A DNA stretch of 41,570 nucleotides from a virus, in IMG/VR virus record IMGVR_UViG_3300036828_000342, positions 1-41,570 of that record. The stretch is one strand, 5' to 3'. The notes below the pieces were generated by a model, which saw only the letters and a program-made list of their open reading frames with translations, was not told where the DNA came from and ran no database searches. Position 1 is the first letter of the stretch. Each line of letters opens with the position of its first letter. Made by a program: the position numbers and the translations under genes. Below are positions 5,893 through 12,979 of the stretch, in pieces.

Positions 5893-6624
5893 TTACCAAA
5901 TTACGCTGGTGCCGACCATGTACTGCGGACCGAGGCCGCCGGTGGCCTGCTTGCCGATGGGTCCAATGGTAAGGCCCTTGTCCTGCATCACGACCTTGGC
6001 AAACGCACGCAGGGCGGTCCCGTTGCTCAATTGTTCCATCGCGGCAACGCCGATCACCGGCGAAAACCGCCATTCACGGTTCGAAACGAGGCCAGGGAAA
6101 TTCAGCGAGATGTCGTTGCCGTGTGCGCCGACGAACAGACCGCTTTGCAGGTTCGACGCCACCGTACCGGAGGGTAGCGGCGCGAACGGAGGAACTGTCC
6201 AGTTTGCCCAGCCCGGCAGCAACGCAAGGATGTTGGCGAATGGCGTCCACGCCGTCAGGCGGGTTTCAGTTTCCAGCGGGCCGCTGATGTTGAGGCCGGC
6301 GGCACTGCCGTTGAAGTTCGTAAAGCCCACATCCTGCTCGATCGTGTAGGCGAACGAACTGGTTTTCGATCCCCAGGCCCAACCGAACGTCGCGCCGATG
6401 TTCGCCTGCGTGGTCGTCAAGCTGTTGGCGTTCACGCCTGGAACGGTCGCGCCATTCACCGAGCTGGCCCCGCCCTCGACATAGATGCCGAAGATCGGCC
6501 CCGAGCTCTGGTAGGGGTAGCCGTTCGGAAGCCACGACACGGCAGGGGTTTTCACCGGCAAATCGGCTGCGAACGCGGATGCGGAAAAGACGAGCGCCGC
6601 GACAATTCCAAATAATCGCTTCAT
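5893..6624 (-). CDS. Omp25/porin-like outer-membrane protein with Sec leader
   Basis: 243 residues. A clear signal peptide (MKRLFGIVAALVFSASAFA) is followed by ADLPVKTP, the mature N terminus typical of many Bradyrhizobiaceae surface proteins. The rest is Gly/Asn/Thr-rich with alternating hydrophobic strands (NIGATFGWAWGSKTSSFAYT) and ends in an aromatic residue (GTSVIW), as beta-barrel proteins often do. The ribosome site GGAG lies 9 bases before ATG 6624. It sits between the holin and the papain-like gene. It may alter the host surface during infection, for example by blocking superinfection, or be a captured host gene; that is inference. Confidence 0.7.
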   Translation of the reverse strand: MKRLFGIVAALVFSASAFAADLPVKTPAVSWLPNGYPYQSSGPIFGIYVEGGASSVNGATVPGVNANSLTTTQANIGATFGWAWGSKTSSFAYTIEQDVGFTNFNGSAAGLNISGPLETETRLTAWTPFANILALLPGWANWTVPPFAPLPSGTVASNLQSGLFVGAHGNDISLNFPGLVSNREWRFSPVIGVAAMEQLSNGTALRAFAKVVMQDKGLTIGPIGKQATGGLGPQYMVGTSVIW

Positions 6625-6708
6625 GGCTTTATCTCCAATAGCTGCACAGCCAGCATTGCTGCCACAACCAGAGCGGATTTACTGTCACCAGAAAGCAACA
6701 GTAGCTAA

Positions 6709-7062
6709 CTATCCGTGACCGTTTTTGGCGGTCTGAGCGACCGCTGCCTGAGCTGATGGCGTCGGAGCGATCTTGGACTGACCGGGATCAACTGCGATTG
6801 TCGCCAAGGCCATATTTGCCTGAGAATTCACGGTGATTTTCTCGACGCCAGGCATAGCCGCAACATCTTTCACAAGACTGCCTTGCCCGGATAACGTCGT
6901 GCCGACCGAATTGATGATGATGCCGATAATGCCGAGGACAGCGACAATTTTCAGCGTCAGATCCTGACCAAACAATGTTTGCAACAGGGCCGCTCCGGTG
7001 ATCAGTCCGCCATTGATCCCGCTGATGATTTGAAACCATTGCTTGCTAGTGAGTTGGGTCAC
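6709..7062 (-). CDS. Holin
   Basis: 117 residues, starting at GTG 7062 in a GTGA overlap with the endolysin stop. Two hydrophobic segments lie at about residues 10-32 (ISGINGGLITGAALLQTLFG) and 38-58 (LKIVAVLGIIGIIINSVGTT). They are followed by a soluble tail with KDVAAMPGVEKITVNSQANM, a pattern familiar from holins of alphaproteobacterial phages. Holins form inner-membrane lesions that time lysis and release the endolysin. The coupled start right after the GH108 endolysin supports the call. The tail ends in an Ala/Gln-rich stretch. Confidence 0.8.
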   Translation of the reverse strand: MTQLTSKQWFQIISGINGGLITGAALLQTLFGQDLTLKIVAVLGIIGIIINSVGTTLSGQGSLVKDVAAMPGVEKITVNSQANMALATIAVDPGQSKIAPTPSAQAAVAQTAKNGHG

Positions 7063-7619
7063 GCTACATTCCCGCTGTTTGCAAACATCGCAAGGGATGC
7101 AGCCTTGCACCGCTCCGCGCGACCAAACCAATCGGACGCGAATTTCTTTTGACTTGGATCGTGAGTGATGATGGCGGAATAGAACGCCACTTCATCATTG
7201 TAAAATGCAGAGATAATATGCGGAACGTCGTTGATTTCATTGACCGCATTGCCGGTGATCGGCCCCCAGACACCATCAACCGAAAGACCCATCGACTGCT
7301 GCAGGAGACGGACGCCGCGGGCGGGGCCGCCGTTGATATCGATGTTGAAGAACGAAAGGTCGAGACCAACAGGGAGCTGTGGGCAATGCGGCAGCCAGTA
7401 GTTCGTCCAATAAATCTCGGTGTATTCGTCTACCGAAATCAGGTTAACGGATTGCAGCGGGAGGCCCTTGGAATGCCGAAAAATGTTGTATTCGGTCTGG
7501 ATGATGCCGTACCGCGTTGCGCCGCCATGATCGCCTGGCGTATTTGAAAATCGCGTGCCTTCCTCCTGAATGATGAACGGCATGCAGGCGATAAATCGAG
7601 GTGATGTGTCTACAGTCAT
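7059..7619 (-). CDS. Endolysin, GH108-type N-acetylmuramidase
   Basis: 186 residues, start ATG 7619. The N-terminal domain has the GH108 signature: FIIQEEGTRFSNTPGDHGGA followed by TRYGI, with E20 as the expected catalytic acid. The C-terminal part (GGPARGVRLLQQSMGLSVDG, then VWGPIT) matches the peptidoglycan-binding repeat that usually follows in this family. The enzyme cuts the glycan backbone of peptidoglycan at the end of infection. No signal peptide, so export depends on the holin encoded by the overlapping next gene. Length is normal for the family. Confidence 0.88.
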   Translation of the reverse strand: MTVDTSPRFIACMPFIIQEEGTRFSNTPGDHGGATRYGIIQTEYNIFRHSKGLPLQSVNLISVDEYTEIYWTNYWLPHCPQLPVGLDLSFFNIDINGGPARGVRLLQQSMGLSVDGVWGPITGNAVNEINDVPHIISAFYNDEVAFYSAIITHDPSQKKFASDWFGRAERCKAASLAMFANSGNVA

Positions 7620-7694
7620 TATCTACCACCAGTATTTGATACCAAGATCGAATATCTAGCGAGCCAATCTAACCGCACTGATGGCCGCTAGCCT

Positions 7695-8495
7695 TTAATA
7701 CTCCTTCACGATTATCTTGCCAGCCGCGCCACTTCCCCCCGCTTGGCCGCCAGTACCGGCACCACCAGCCGCGCCAAGGGCACCAGTCGTATAGGAATAA
7801 GTACCGCTGGGGCTATTGATGATCTTGAAAAACCAGCCGCCTGCGCAACCTCCTCCACCTGAAAGCGCTGTTGTATTTTCTCCTGCCCCGCCGCCACCGC
7901 TGCCGGAATTGGTGGCCGCAGCACCGCCCGCAGCGTTTGATGGACCACCATAGCCAGCACCACCAAATTTGGAGTTTCCACCCGGAGAACCATAAGCATT
8001 CGAGATTCCGACCGCCGTTCCACCGAGGCCGCCGGTCAGGGAAAAATCGGCACCGCTGACTGTACCGCCTGTGCATATTCCTCCATCAGAACGACCTTTC
8101 GTTCCGCCGTTGGCGGTGACTGTGCTGAATGTCGTGTTGCCTCCATCGCCTGCGGCGCTCGGCGTCGATCCAGATCCGGCGCCTCCACCGCCAGCACCAA
8201 CACCCTCGATCTCCAGCCGCGTTGCACCCGCTGTCGGCGTGTACGTTCCGTTATTGGCCTGCGAGCCGCCACCATTGCAAGTCACTGCGGAAGTGCTGTT
8301 GATCTCGCAAACGGTCGACGCGCGGAAAGTTACCGGGCCGCCTGTGGTGTTTACCGCATTGTTGAGTGCCGTCAGAACGCCGGTACCGAGCCCCGTGATC
8401 CCGGTATTCGACGAACTGAGATCAAGGCCCTGTAGTGCCCACGCAATAGCGCAGGTTGCAAACAGCGCACTGATTGAAGAGATAATCCGCTTCAT
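7695..8495 (-). CDS. Glycine-rich fibre/adhesin-like protein with signal peptide
   Basis: 266 residues, start ATG 8495 behind GAGGA. A Sec-type leader (MKRIISSISALFATCAIAWA) precedes a beta-rich region (about 30-90) with EINSTSAVTCNGGGSQ. From about residue 100 the chain is dominated by Gly-rich stretches (GVGAGGGGAGSGS, GGLGGTAVG, SGSGGGGAGE) and ends GGSGAAGKIIVKEY, a typical C terminus of Gly-rich phage tail-fibre tips or adhesins that form polyglycine-II sheets. Receptor binding is the expected role. The signal peptide is odd for a virion part assembled in the cytoplasm. Overlapping frames were rejected. Confidence 0.65.
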   Translation of the reverse strand: MKRIISSISALFATCAIAWALQGLDLSSSNTGITGLGTGVLTALNNAVNTTGGPVTFRASTVCEINSTSAVTCNGGGSQANNGTYTPTAGATRLEIEGVGAGGGGAGSGSTPSAAGDGGNTTFSTVTANGGTKGRSDGGICTGGTVSGADFSLTGGLGGTAVGISNAYGSPGGNSKFGGAGYGGPSNAAGGAAATNSGSGGGGAGENTTALSGGGGCAGGWFFKIINSPSGTYSYTTGALGAAGGAGTGGQAGGSGAAGKIIVKEY

Positions 8496-8506
8496 TGCAT
8501 CCGTCC

Positions 8507-10024
8507 TCAGTTCGCCACGCCGCCAGTGGCTGTCGAACAATTTGAACTGCCTGGGAAATAGGTGTTTGGAGCTCCTGTGTTGCTCAGGATCAGCCCGAGA
8601 GTGTTGGCGTTGCACCGAGGACCTGTAATCGTATTGGCATTCGTATTGATTGTCAGGGACACGAAGCCAGCCTGCGCTCCGGTGTCGGCGTAGGCAAACC
8701 CCAACACGGAAAACGACGGGTTAACGCCGGGCAAGAAGTTGATGTTGGCGGCGACATCGGCCTCGAAAAGTCCCTTGTTTTGTACCTGGACAAACGAGGT
8801 CCCGGCGCTGGAAATGATCCCAATATCGCCCTCGACGTGAAGCTGAGCCTCATTAAACAGTGATATATGAGCCCCTGCGGGTGAGCCGCCGAAAATATTA
8901 CCGGCGTTCAGGTAGATTTTGCATCCCCAGTCCCCGGAGATACCACTCGATGGGTTGAGAAAGGTGACATTTGAGATTTGAAGCACCGTTCCGAAGAAAC
9001 ACGCTAGCCCTGTACTGGCAGTGGTGAAAGACGATCCGTTGGTAACGGTGCCTCCGCTGGTATACGCACCACCGAACGTCGTGCTTTGCAGCGTCAGGTG
9101 GGTACTATCGGTGACCGTGACCTTCCACGTTCCGTTGCAGCCAGTCGCGCCGGCGATGCCGTAAACCGAAACGATCTGGTTTGTCGAGTACGTTCCCGTC
9201 GCGCTGACCGTGATCTCGCACAGGCCACCGTTACTTACCGCCCCGCTGATCGCAAGCGAGGCGCCAATGATCTGGAACGCCGCACCCCCTTGGCCTCCGA
9301 CCAGGGAATGAGCCGCCAAGTGAAGGCTCCCAGCATCAGCCGTTGCCGCAGCCATATTGCAGTTAACCAATGTCTGGGACGACTCGTCGCCGTTATAGTC
9401 GATCTGATCAAGCGTCATCTGGTAACAGTGTTGAGCACTCTTGAATGCCTGAGAGCCAGTGCCAAGTCCGTCAACCCCAAGAGCATCGCTGCCGTTGGTG
9501 AAATCAGTTTTGAAATTAATCGTGGTTGATCCCGGAGGGCGCCATCGTCCCGGCCTGGATAAAACTGCCCAAGCACCATTTACGATGCCAATCGCGCAAG
9601 ACTGTTGAGGCCACAGTACATTGCGAGTTGAACAACCGGGGTCGTTCGAAATTGCCTTGCCGCGCCCAGTATCTCCATTGAACAGCGTAACGACGCACGT
9701 CGCTGGAAAACCAGAAACGGATGGCACCGTAAGAGTAAAATAGCCCGTAGACCCCGTTCCTAGTTGAATCGTTTTGCCGCAATCTGTCGTCGCAATCGTG
9801 TAATTTGCGATCTGCGTATTTAGAGTGTTGGTTTCAACGCCGGGCGGCAAGGCCGTAGGAGAGATGCCGCCATTGCAACCGAATCCGCCATCTTTGAGCA
9901 CAGTCGTCGAGGAAAACTGCGGGCAGTCTCCGGGCGTGATCGGGCCGATGACGGTGACGGGCTGGGCTAATGACGATGCCAGACCAATCATCAGAAACAA
10001 CAGAGCGGCGACGACACGAATCAT
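8507..10024 (-). CDS. Large beta-rich tail-spike/fibre-like protein with signal peptide
   Basis: 505 residues, start ATG 10024 in an ATGA overlap with the upstream gene. The leader is MIRVVAALLFLMIGLASSLA. The mature part is Ser/Thr/Gly-rich. A middle module reads TYSTNQIVSVYGIAGATGCN, then GTWKVTVTDSTHLTLQST and GGAYTSGGTVT, the FCCH/Ig-like fibre module found in many phage tail proteins. The C-terminal half (CFFGTVLQISNVTFLNPSSG, ... GGSPAGAHISLFNEAQLHVE) has the short-strand rhythm of a right-handed beta-helix. A receptor-binding or depolymerase spike is plausible, but no catalytic residues can be pointed to. Confidence 0.6.
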   Translation of the reverse strand: MIRVVAALLFLMIGLASSLAQPVTVIGPITPGDCPQFSSTTVLKDGGFGCNGGISPTALPPGVETNTLNTQIANYTIATTDCGKTIQLGTGSTGYFTLTVPSVSGFPATCVVTLFNGDTGRGKAISNDPGCSTRNVLWPQQSCAIGIVNGAWAVLSRPGRWRPPGSTTINFKTDFTNGSDALGVDGLGTGSQAFKSAQHCYQMTLDQIDYNGDESSQTLVNCNMAAATADAGSLHLAAHSLVGGQGGAAFQIIGASLAISGAVSNGGLCEITVSATGTYSTNQIVSVYGIAGATGCNGTWKVTVTDSTHLTLQSTTFGGAYTSGGTVTNGSSFTTASTGLACFFGTVLQISNVTFLNPSSGISGDWGCKIYLNAGNIFGGSPAGAHISLFNEAQLHVEGDIGIISSAGTSFVQVQNKGLFEADVAANINFLPGVNPSFSVLGFAYADTGAQAGFVSLTINTNANTITGPRCNANTLGLILSNTGAPNTYFPGSSNCSTATGGVAN

Positions 10025-10323
10025 TGGTAGAATTCCAGGATTACAATCACATTGGTTCCGGCCGACGACGCTATCGCGTTCATGCCCGCGGTCCATTGCG
10101 TCGTGTTCGGCGGTCCAAACATCTGACCCTGCTGTGGCTGGATCGCGATTCCGTTGCCAACCACGGCGGCGGTGCCGAGCGGCATCACCCAAAGTGTCAC
10201 GGATCCCGATGGATTGAACACATAGAGTCCGGCGCGCTGCAAATTCGGAGTTGCTACCTGCACGCTTGCATTGCTGACATTGGCCGTGATCAGTGCGCTT
10301 GGACTAGGATAAGTGCTCGACAT
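10021..10323 (-). CDS. Small beta-sandwich virion protein, 100 aa
   Basis: ATG 10323 overlaps the upstream stop (TAATG) and the gene ends in ATGA with the next. The product begins MSSTYPSPSALITANVSNAS and contains RAGLYVFNPSGSVTLWVMPL, later WTAGMNAIASSAGTNVIVIL. It shares its pattern (an R-x-L/G-L..N..S..LWV core, a G-x-GI-x-I strand, a final VILEF/VLDY strand) with the 138-residue protein at 12102-12518, which carries a leader; they look like paralogues. Probably a small fibre or decoration subunit. No signal peptide in this one. Confidence 0.5.
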   Translation of the reverse strand: MSSTYPSPSALITANVSNASVQVATPNLQRAGLYVFNPSGSVTLWVMPLGTAAVVGNGIAIQPQQGQMFGPPNTTQWTAGMNAIASSAGTNVIVILEFYQ

Positions 10324-10727
10324 TATTTCACACCGAAGTCGACCACAATACCCGTAGCAACGGTGGACGTATCCGTGTCCGAAAGCGCCCCTGTGAAGCA
10401 AATTCCGATGCCCTTGAGAAACTTGAACGGAACCGCCAGAGGAAACGAGAACGTCGCTTGTGTTGCGATCAAGAATGTCTGCACGGGAACGTCGGTCCCG
10501 CAGGTTGGCGCCGTCGCCTTGTCGTACAGTTTGAGCCACGCCGATGAATTGAGGGGGTTGCCTATTGCGACGGAGGCCAACTCGCCAGCGCCCCCCTGCA
10601 CCAGATTTGTCGGCGTTGCGCTCGTCGTGCCGTTGCTCTGAAAATGCAAGGGCTGCGCAATCTGCGCCAGCGCCGCTCCGGCAAGGAACGTAGACGCTAC
10701 CACCGACACAAAGGCGATATTGCGCAT
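10323..10727 (-). CDS. Fibre-associated protein with signal peptide, 134 aa
   Basis: Start ATG 10727. The N-terminal 21 residues (MRNIAFVSVVASTFLAGAALA) are a textbook Sec leader with an ALA cleavage site. The mature domain has IGNPLNSSAWLKLYDKATAP followed by TCGTDVPVQTF and a GIGICFTG strand. The NxxxSSAWLKLYD..xxPxxGT pattern is a common small virion/fibre-associated domain in phages. It is usually cytoplasmic, so the leader is notable. Coupled (TAATG) to the next gene. Confidence 0.6.
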   Translation of the reverse strand: MRNIAFVSVVASTFLAGAALAQIAQPLHFQSNGTTSATPTNLVQGGAGELASVAIGNPLNSSAWLKLYDKATAPTCGTDVPVQTFLIATQATFSFPLAVPFKFLKGIGICFTGALSDTDTSTVATGIVVDFGVK

Positions 10728-10729
10728 GG

Positions 10730-10948
10730 TCACTCCTTGATGAATCGGCTGGGAAGGCCTATGCGTCCGCGTCGGCCACCTTCGTCCGGGTATACACATC
10801 CGCTATTTGTCTCTCGGATCGGCATTCCTCGCGGCCCCTTGACCGCCAGATCACCTGTGGTCGAATTAGCCACCGCGCCGCGGGTGAACTTCGGTTGCAG
10901 ACGTTCGGTTTTTGATGCCGGAATGATATCTCTGTACATCGTAGCCAT
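10730..10948 (-). CDS. Hypothetical protein, 72 aa
   Basis: Start ATG 10948 behind AAAGGGAG. A basic, Gly/Arg/Pro-rich soluble protein (RGAVANSTTGDLAVKGPRGM, then PIRETNSGCVYPDEGG) with no membrane segment. It lies 2 bases upstream of the leader-bearing 134-residue gene's start. No family recognised; the low complexity suggests a virion accessory. Confidence 0.55.
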   Translation of the reverse strand: MATMYRDIIPASKTERLQPKFTRGAVANSTTGDLAVKGPRGMPIRETNSGCVYPDEGGRRGRIGLPSRFIKE

Positions 10949-10950
10949 GA

Positions 10951-11085
10951 TCAACTCCCTTTGACTGGAATGAAGAACCTTTTCACAACGCCGTCCCGAA
11001 ACCGATGCTCGAACGGCATGACGCGAGCAGCCAGAACAAGCAGGCTGACGGATTTTTCAAAGTCACGTTCGCGCCATCCTCTCAA
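10951..11085 (-). CDS. Possible small basic protein, 44 aa
   Basis: A frame from TTG 11085 to the stop at 10951 encodes LRGWRERDFEKSVSLLVLAA, then RVMPFEHRFRDGVVKRFFIP, ending VKGS. The sequence is coherent and fills the gap between the O-antigen-ligase-like gene and the 72-residue gene. The start is weak: TTG without a good ribosome site, overlapping the upstream gene. An alternative GTGA-coupled frame here is shorter and less convincing. Confidence 0.35.
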   Translation of the reverse strand: MRGWRERDFEKSVSLLVLAARVMPFEHRFRDGVVKRFFIPVKGS

Positions 11086-12097
11086 GGTTAATTCGTCGGC
11101 GGTACATAGCGAAATCGAGTAGAGTAAACCGGCTCCGCACAGCATGGCCTGCAGCCAGCATTCCGATAAAGGCCGTGGCTGGAATATGGATCGGAAAGGC
11201 AAAACAACTCTCCACAGCAAGAGTGATCAGAACGAGGCGGGCGGTATCCAGCGGTCCCGTCATGGTGAAGCACCATAGGCAGAATAGCAACAATCCGGGC
11301 AGGCCGAGTTCAAAAGCGACGTGAAGCCATTCGTTGTGGGCAAACTCCGGCCGTTCGATCATCTGCCCCCGCACGAATTGCGGATAGTCGGTCCAGAACG
11401 ATCCGATGCCATGTCCGAACGGTGTCAGTCCGTACAGCGTCGATTCCCAGATCTGGCATCGCCCGGTGCAGATCGAATTACGATCAAGCGTGTACTCGAC
11501 GATAGCCACGCCAGCCACGGCGATGATGCCGAACGCTAGCAAGCGTTTTCCCCTGAAATACACAGCCAGGGCGATCGCGCCGGCCAGTATGGCGCCCCTC
11601 GCTCCGGAAATGACCAAAGTCGGTCCCATCAGCGCCGCCAGCCACCACATTCTTTCGACCATTGCGGCGACCAAAATCAGCGCGGCGGTCTCGCCCAGAA
11701 AGATCTGATTGACGAATAGTCCGGAGGTTCCCACCCCCCGGACCAGATCTACCCCAAAAACATGCACCGCAGCAACGACTCCGGATATGGCGACCGCTAT
11801 TCCGGCACCCACATAGACTGGTCGCATATCCTCGATCTGATTGCCGAGGCAGAAAATCTGCGCCAGCAATCCGATGATAAACAGGCTGCCGATCCCATCT
11901 ACCGGGACCGGCGTCCACGCCAGCGACAGTGCCGCCCATGCGATCAGCAATAATCCGACGACGTGGGCCGCCGTCCAGTCCTGGCGCCTCACGAGCCACG
12001 GCACGATCAAGAACAACAGCGCCCAACGCGGCGTAGTGGCAGCCCCGGCAATGCCCGGCCAGTATAAAACCGACGCTAGGAATGCCAGGATCGCCAC
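11063..12097 (-). CDS. O-antigen ligase/polymerase-like membrane protein (Wzy_C/WaaL type)
   Basis: 344 residues from GTG 12097 (GGAGG about 8 bases upstream). About nine to ten hydrophobic segments run through the chain, starting VAILAFLASVLYWPGIAGAA. The long periplasmic loop has the family pattern: GLTPFGHGIGSFWTDYPQFV, then RPEFAHNEWLHVAFELGLPG, the H-N-x-x-L/W-x-x-x-x-E-x-G core of Wzy_C proteins. Such enzymes join or polymerise O-antigen or exopolysaccharide at the inner membrane. In temperate phages, related genes change the host's LPS. It lies inside the virion/fibre cassette between leader-bearing genes. Activity and substrate are inferred. Confidence 0.7.
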   Translation of the reverse strand: MAILAFLASVLYWPGIAGAATTPRWALLFLIVPWLVRRQDWTAAHVVGLLLIAWAALSLAWTPVPVDGIGSLFIIGLLAQIFCLGNQIEDMRPVYVGAGIAVAISGVVAAVHVFGVDLVRGVGTSGLFVNQIFLGETAALILVAAMVERMWWLAALMGPTLVISGARGAILAGAIALAVYFRGKRLLAFGIIAVAGVAIVEYTLDRNSICTGRCQIWESTLYGLTPFGHGIGSFWTDYPQFVRGQMIERPEFAHNEWLHVAFELGLPGLLLFCLWCFTMTGPLDTARLVLITLAVESCFAFPIHIPATAFIGMLAAGHAVRSRFTLLDFAMYRRRINLERMART

Positions 12098-12101
12098 AGT
12101 G

Positions 12102-12518
12102 TCAGCCTCCGTAATCCAGCACGGAAAGCGTTGCAGGCGTGGCCGACGCCACCGCATTCCATGCGGCGCCAATGCCTCCGGTCACCTGACCGAAGGTTAC
12201 AGCCGGGATGTTGATGCAGGTCGTCGTTCCCGAGGATACGGGCGGGATGGAAATCGAACCGATGCCGTTCGCGGCCGGCACGGTCGGCGCCGGCGCTACC
12301 CATATCGTCGGGCTCGCGCTGACATTGCAAAGCGTCAGCAGCTTGCGACTCGGATTGGCGAGCACGCACGATGTCGATGCGTTGGCTCCGGTGATCAGGC
12401 AACCCGTGGCGAGTGGGCCAAGCTGGGTTGTCTGGGCGATCGCTGGCACAAACCACACCGCATAACCGAGCAGCGCTGCGACGGCGACTGAGGTGGCAAA
12501 AAGTCCAAGACGGGTCAT
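12102..12518 (-). CDS. Small beta-sandwich protein with signal peptide, 138 aa
   Basis: Start ATG 12518. A long Sec leader (MTRLGLFATSVAVAALLGYA then VWFVPAIAQ) precedes a Thr/Ala/Ser-rich beta domain: ASTSCVLANPSRKLLTLCNV, SASPTIWVAPAPTVPAANGI, and a last ATLSVLDYGG strand. Four cysteines (GC, SC, LC, TC) in the mature part could form disulphides in the periplasm, which agrees with export. The core resembles the leaderless protein at 10021-10323. Role unknown; a surface or fibre component is possible. Confidence 0.55.
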   Translation of the reverse strand: MTRLGLFATSVAVAALLGYAVWFVPAIAQTTQLGPLATGCLITGANASTSCVLANPSRKLLTLCNVSASPTIWVAPAPTVPAANGIGSISIPPVSSGTTTCINIPAVTFGQVTGGIGAAWNAVASATPATLSVLDYGG

Positions 12519-12522
12519 GTGG

Positions 12523-12780
12523 TTATCCTCTTTTCCAGTAGAGCAGGGTTTGCGGGAGCACGAACACGAGCGAGAAGGCGACGGCGGCGAACAGTCGGTC
12601 ACGGGTCGGATCGTAAATCGTCCAGATCCAGATCGCGGCGCCGGTCAGGACGGCGATCAGCAGCAGCATGCGGGTCGCGCAGATGGCGGCAACCGCTTTC
12701 GCCATCTCGACATAGGACGGGCTGATATCTTCGGCCTCGGGGCCTGGCTGGCTATCCTGGAAAAGCGGGGTGATGCTCAT
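12523..12780 (-). CDS. Small two-span membrane protein
   Basis: 85 residues, ATG 12780, in an ATGA overlap with the preceding gene. Two hydrophobic helices: ICATRMLLLIAVLTGAAIWI and LFAAVAFSLVFVLPQTLLYW, with a short charged loop (YDPTRDR) between and a basic end (WKRG). The first 28 residues are soluble and acidic. Topology is holin-like, but a convincing holin already follows the endolysin. It may be a second holin/antiholin or a virion membrane protein. Confidence 0.55.
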   Translation of the reverse strand: MSITPLFQDSQPGPEAEDISPSYVEMAKAVAAICATRMLLLIAVLTGAAIWIWTIYDPTRDRLFAAVAFSLVFVLPQTLLYWKRG

Positions 12781-12974
12781 TTTGAAAAGAAATTCTCCTC
12801 GTCGCCGCCACCAATCTTATGTCTGATCGCCAGCAACCTGCTGCCGACATTGACCGCCTGAAGCCGTTCGGCCGGCGTGCAGCGCTTGGCCTTCAGCACC
12901 TCGCGGACCCCGTTTTCGAGCAAACTAAGGAATTCTTCATCCTTATCATCTATTTCGAGCGGTTTCTTCGACAT
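12777..12974 (-). CDS. Hypothetical small charged protein, 65 aa
   Basis: ATG 12974 behind AAGG, ending in ATGA with the two-span membrane protein. The product (MSKKPLEIDDKDEEFLSLLE, then VREVLKAKRCTPAERLQAVN and a GGGDEENFFSK tail) is helical and highly charged. This kind of short helical protein is common next to internal virion protein genes in podoviruses. Function unknown. Confidence 0.6.
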   Translation of the reverse strand: MSKKPLEIDDKDEEFLSLLENGVREVLKAKRCTPAERLQAVNVGSRLLAIRHKIGGGDEENFFSK

Positions 12975-12979
12975 GTACC

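Noticed and set aside
8507-10024. Diversity-generating retroelement acting on the fibre genes.
   Set aside because: No reverse transcriptase gene and no template/variable repeat pair was seen in the window.
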